From: Halorussus litoreus
Lineage (GTDB): Archaea; Halobacteriota; Halobacteria; Halobacteriales; Haladaptataceae
DNA length: 33,509 nt
Assembly: GCF_003382685.1 (NCBI RefSeq)
Contig: NZ_QLVG01000061.1
Coordinates: 1-33,509 of the forward strand
Direction: 5' to 3'
Positions 31,807 through 33,509 of this stretch are shown here, one piece after another; the first letter of the stretch is position 1, and the number at the start of each line of letters is the position of its first letter. The position numbers were made by a program, and so were the translations under genes. Below the pieces are notes generated by a model. It ran no database searches and was not told the origin of the DNA. It worked only from the letters and a program-made list of their open reading frames with translations.

Positions 31807-32082
31807 ATGCAGTGGAAGCTGTTCGCCGACCTCGCCGAGGTCGCCGAAGGCAAGGAGGTCGCGGTCGACGCCGACCCGGGCGACACGGTCGGAGCGGCGC
31901 TGGACGCGCTGGTCGACGACCACCCCGAGCTGGCCGACCGGGTCTACGACGAGGATGGCGACCTGCGCGAGCACATCAACGTCCTGCGGAACGGAGCGAA
32001 CGTCGCCACGCAGGACGGCCTCGACACCGAACTGGCGACGGGCGACGAACTCGCGCTGTTCCCGCCGGTCAGCGGCGGGTAA
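31807..32082 (+). CDS. samp1: Ubiquitin-like small archaeal modifier protein SAMP1 (MoaD fold)
   Basis: 91 residues, beta-grasp fold, ending in the diglycine tail LFPPVSGG needed for adenylation by UbaA and conjugation or sulfur transfer. The sequence (MQWKLFADLAEVAEGKEVAV, ALDALVDDHPELADRVYDED, REHINVLRNGANVATQDGLD) closely resembles Haloferax volcanii SAMP1, which is attached to protein lysines and also supports molybdopterin synthesis. Start ATG 31807 is chosen because the fold begins there. The gene lies alone, 59 bp after the exported protein gene. Confidence 0.9.
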   Translation: MQWKLFADLAEVAEGKEVAVDADPGDTVGAALDALVDDHPELADRVYDEDGDLREHINVLRNGANVATQDGLDTELATGDELALFPPVSGG

Positions 32083-32187
32083 TCGGACCCGAAGCGGGCG
32101 TTCGGAGTGTCAGACTGCCTGCGATTCTCGAACCTCGTCCGTTCAGCCAGAAGCGCTTACCGTCTCGCTCCGGTATCTACCGTGGGA

Positions 32188-33462
32188 ATGGGGCCGGAGG
32201 ACATCGAAGACGACGTCGAGGACCTGCTCTCGGACCGGCGGTCCCTCGACACGTTACTGCCCGGCGGTCGAGGCGAAACGTCGTCGCTGCACGAGCGGGT
32301 GGCTCACTGGTTCCTGCTGCACGGCGAGCGGATGCACGCGACAGCGGTCCTGCTGGTCATCGTCCTCGTCGTCCTGCTGTCGCTGTCGGTCGTCCGACCG
32401 GTGGACGTGTACGCGCTCCTCAACGACACGAACACGATACAGACGCTGTTCAACACGCTGCTCAGCGGGATGATCCTGCTGGTCTCCGTCGTCGTCTCGA
32501 TCAACTCCATCGTGCTCTCGGAGGAGATCACCGACATCGAGCACCAGCGCGAGCGCATCGACGCCTCCATCGACTACCGCGGCCAGATCGAGGAGTTCAT
32601 CGAGGGCGACGTGAGTCCGGCGCGCCCGGCCGAGTTCCTCCGGATCATCCTCAAGATAATCGACCAGCAGTCGGCCGCGCTGGCGGACATCGCGGCTGAG
32701 AGCGACGATCCGGACTTCCGCAAGCAGGCCGAGGCGTTCTCCGAGGAGATCACCGAGGAGGCCGAGCGCGCGGGCGAGACGCTGACCGACACCCGCTTCG
32801 GCACGTTCAAGGTCCTGCTCGCGGGGCTGAACTACGACTACTCGTGGCAGCTCCACGTCGCTCGACACTTCAAACGCAAGTACGGCGAAAGACTGAGCGA
32901 CGACGAAGAGGCCGCGATAGACCACCTCGTCGAGACGCTGAAGGTGTTCGCCACCGGTCGGGAGTACTTCAAGTCGCTGTACTACAAGCGGGAGTTCGCG
33001 AAGCTGTCGAGAAACCTCCTGTACGTCTCGCTCCCGTCCATCATTCTCACCTCGTACGTCCTGCTCGCGCTCGACTCCAACCTCTTCCCCGAAGTGTCGT
33101 TTCTCACTCTCACGCCCCTGATGGTGTTCGTCAGCGTCGCCTACACCGTCGCGCTCACGCCCTACCTCACCCTCACCTCCTACGTCCTCCGAGCGATGAC
33201 GGTGACCCTGCGGACGCTTGCTGCCGGGCCGTTCATCCTCGAATCCGGGAGCGGGTTCGAGAAGTTCGATTGGGAGGACAACGACATCGAGGTCTCGGAC
33301 CCGAACGTCCCAACAGAAGACGACGACCGCGAGCAGGACCAGCGCGTGAGCGACGAGGAACGCGGGGAAGAGGCGGACGACCGGGGCGACGAGACGGCCG
33401 GCGAGCAGACCGAAAACCAGCACACGGAAGAGCAGGGTGACGAACAACGCGCGGAAGATTAG
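32188..33462 (+). CDS. Haloarchaeal membrane protein with four transmembrane segments, function unknown
   Basis: 424 residues from ATG 32188 (GTG at 32182 is in frame and possible). Two N-terminal helices lie at about residues 52-72 (ATAVLLVIVLVVLLSLSVVR) and 90-110 (LLSGMILLVSVVVSINSIVL). A ~180-residue soluble helical region follows (EEITDIEHQRERIDASIDYR, VETLKVFATGREYFKSLYYK), then two further helices (LLYVSLPSIILTSYVLLALD, LMVFVSVAYTVALTPYLTLT). The C-terminal ~50 residues are Glu/Asp/Gln-rich. The ...REYFKSLYYKREFAKLSR segment looks like the conserved core. No named family is recognised with certainty. Confidence 0.75.
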   Translation: MGPEDIEDDVEDLLSDRRSLDTLLPGGRGETSSLHERVAHWFLLHGERMHATAVLLVIVLVVLLSLSVVRPVDVYALLNDTNTIQTLFNTLLSGMILLVSVVVSINSIVLSEEITDIEHQRERIDASIDYRGQIEEFIEGDVSPARPAEFLRIILKIIDQQSAALADIAAESDDPDFRKQAEAFSEEITEEAERAGETLTDTRFGTFKVLLAGLNYDYSWQLHVARHFKRKYGERLSDDEEAAIDHLVETLKVFATGREYFKSLYYKREFAKLSRNLLYVSLPSIILTSYVLLALDSNLFPEVSFLTLTPLMVFVSVAYTVALTPYLTLTSYVLRAMTVTLRTLAAGPFILESGSGFEKFDWEDNDIEVSDPNVPTEDDDREQDQRVSDEERGEEADDRGDETAGEQTENQHTEEQGDEQRAED

Positions 33463-33474
33463 GCCATCTGGGCT

Positions 33475-33509
33475 GGCGACGCCGGAGCGCGGCGCGCTCC
33501 GGCGTCGCC
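33475..33509. terminator. Perfect 16-bp hairpin at the window edge
   Basis: ggcgacgccggagcgc (33475-33490) and gcgctccggcgtcgcc (33494-33509) are exact complements with loop ggc, 12 bp after the stop of the membrane protein. It may be a terminator or part of a longer palindrome beyond the window; no T-run is visible. Confidence 0.6.

Overview
The window is haloarchaeal (class Halobacteria) DNA. It is strongly GC-rich, its proteins are acidic, many promoters have a TATA box about 26-28 bp before the start codon (leaderless transcripts), and a complete archaeal S10-spc ribosomal protein cluster fills its centre. The genus cannot be fixed from the sequence alone.

Layout. 1-1026 is the 3' part of a degenerate threonyl-tRNA-synthetase-like gene. 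It is followed by an NhaC-type Na+/H+ antiporter (+) and, convergently, a DUF502 membrane protein. 3563-5637 (minus) is a two-gene operon, dgcN-dgcA, matching the D-glutamate catabolic pair known from marine bacteria and Halobacteria. 5675-6200 is a large non-coding palindromic repeat, then a PHP-domain phosphoesterase gene and a decayed gene remnant. 7438-8904 is secY. A haloarchaeal protein of unknown function (+) and a HAD phosphatase (-) stand between secY and the rest of the spc cluster.

23924-10842 (minus) is one compact 24-gene unit: a SPOUT RNA methyltransferase, L3, L4, L23, L2, S19, L22, S3, L29, RNase P protein Rnp1, S17, L14, L24, S4e, L5, S14, S8, L6, L32e, L19e, L18, S5, L30 and L15. 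Most genes abut or overlap by a few bases. There is one clear promoter at 23981-23990 and a T-rich terminator after L15. SecY, usually the next gene, is detached.

24135-24205 is tRNA-Gly(GCC). After it come a small membrane-protein ORF interrupted by an in-frame TGA, a DUF457/YdjM-like membrane protein (-), an HTH regulator (+), a second large palindromic repeat (26180-26562), a TrmB-family regulator (+) and an overlapping trkA-trkH potassium uptake pair (+). The right end holds a small zinc-ribbon protein, one or two small minus-strand ORFs, a secreted Gly-rich protein, the ubiquitin-like modifier SAMP1, a four-helix membrane protein and a perfect hairpin at the edge.

The most unusual feature is the pair of giant imperfect palindromes made of GCGGTN / NACCGC hexamer arms around short GYTCAAG-type inverted repeats. 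Each fills the gap between the stop codon of one gene and the promoter of the next co-oriented gene. A second theme is in-frame insertion of perfect hairpins into otherwise conserved genes (the ThrRS-like gene and rnp1).
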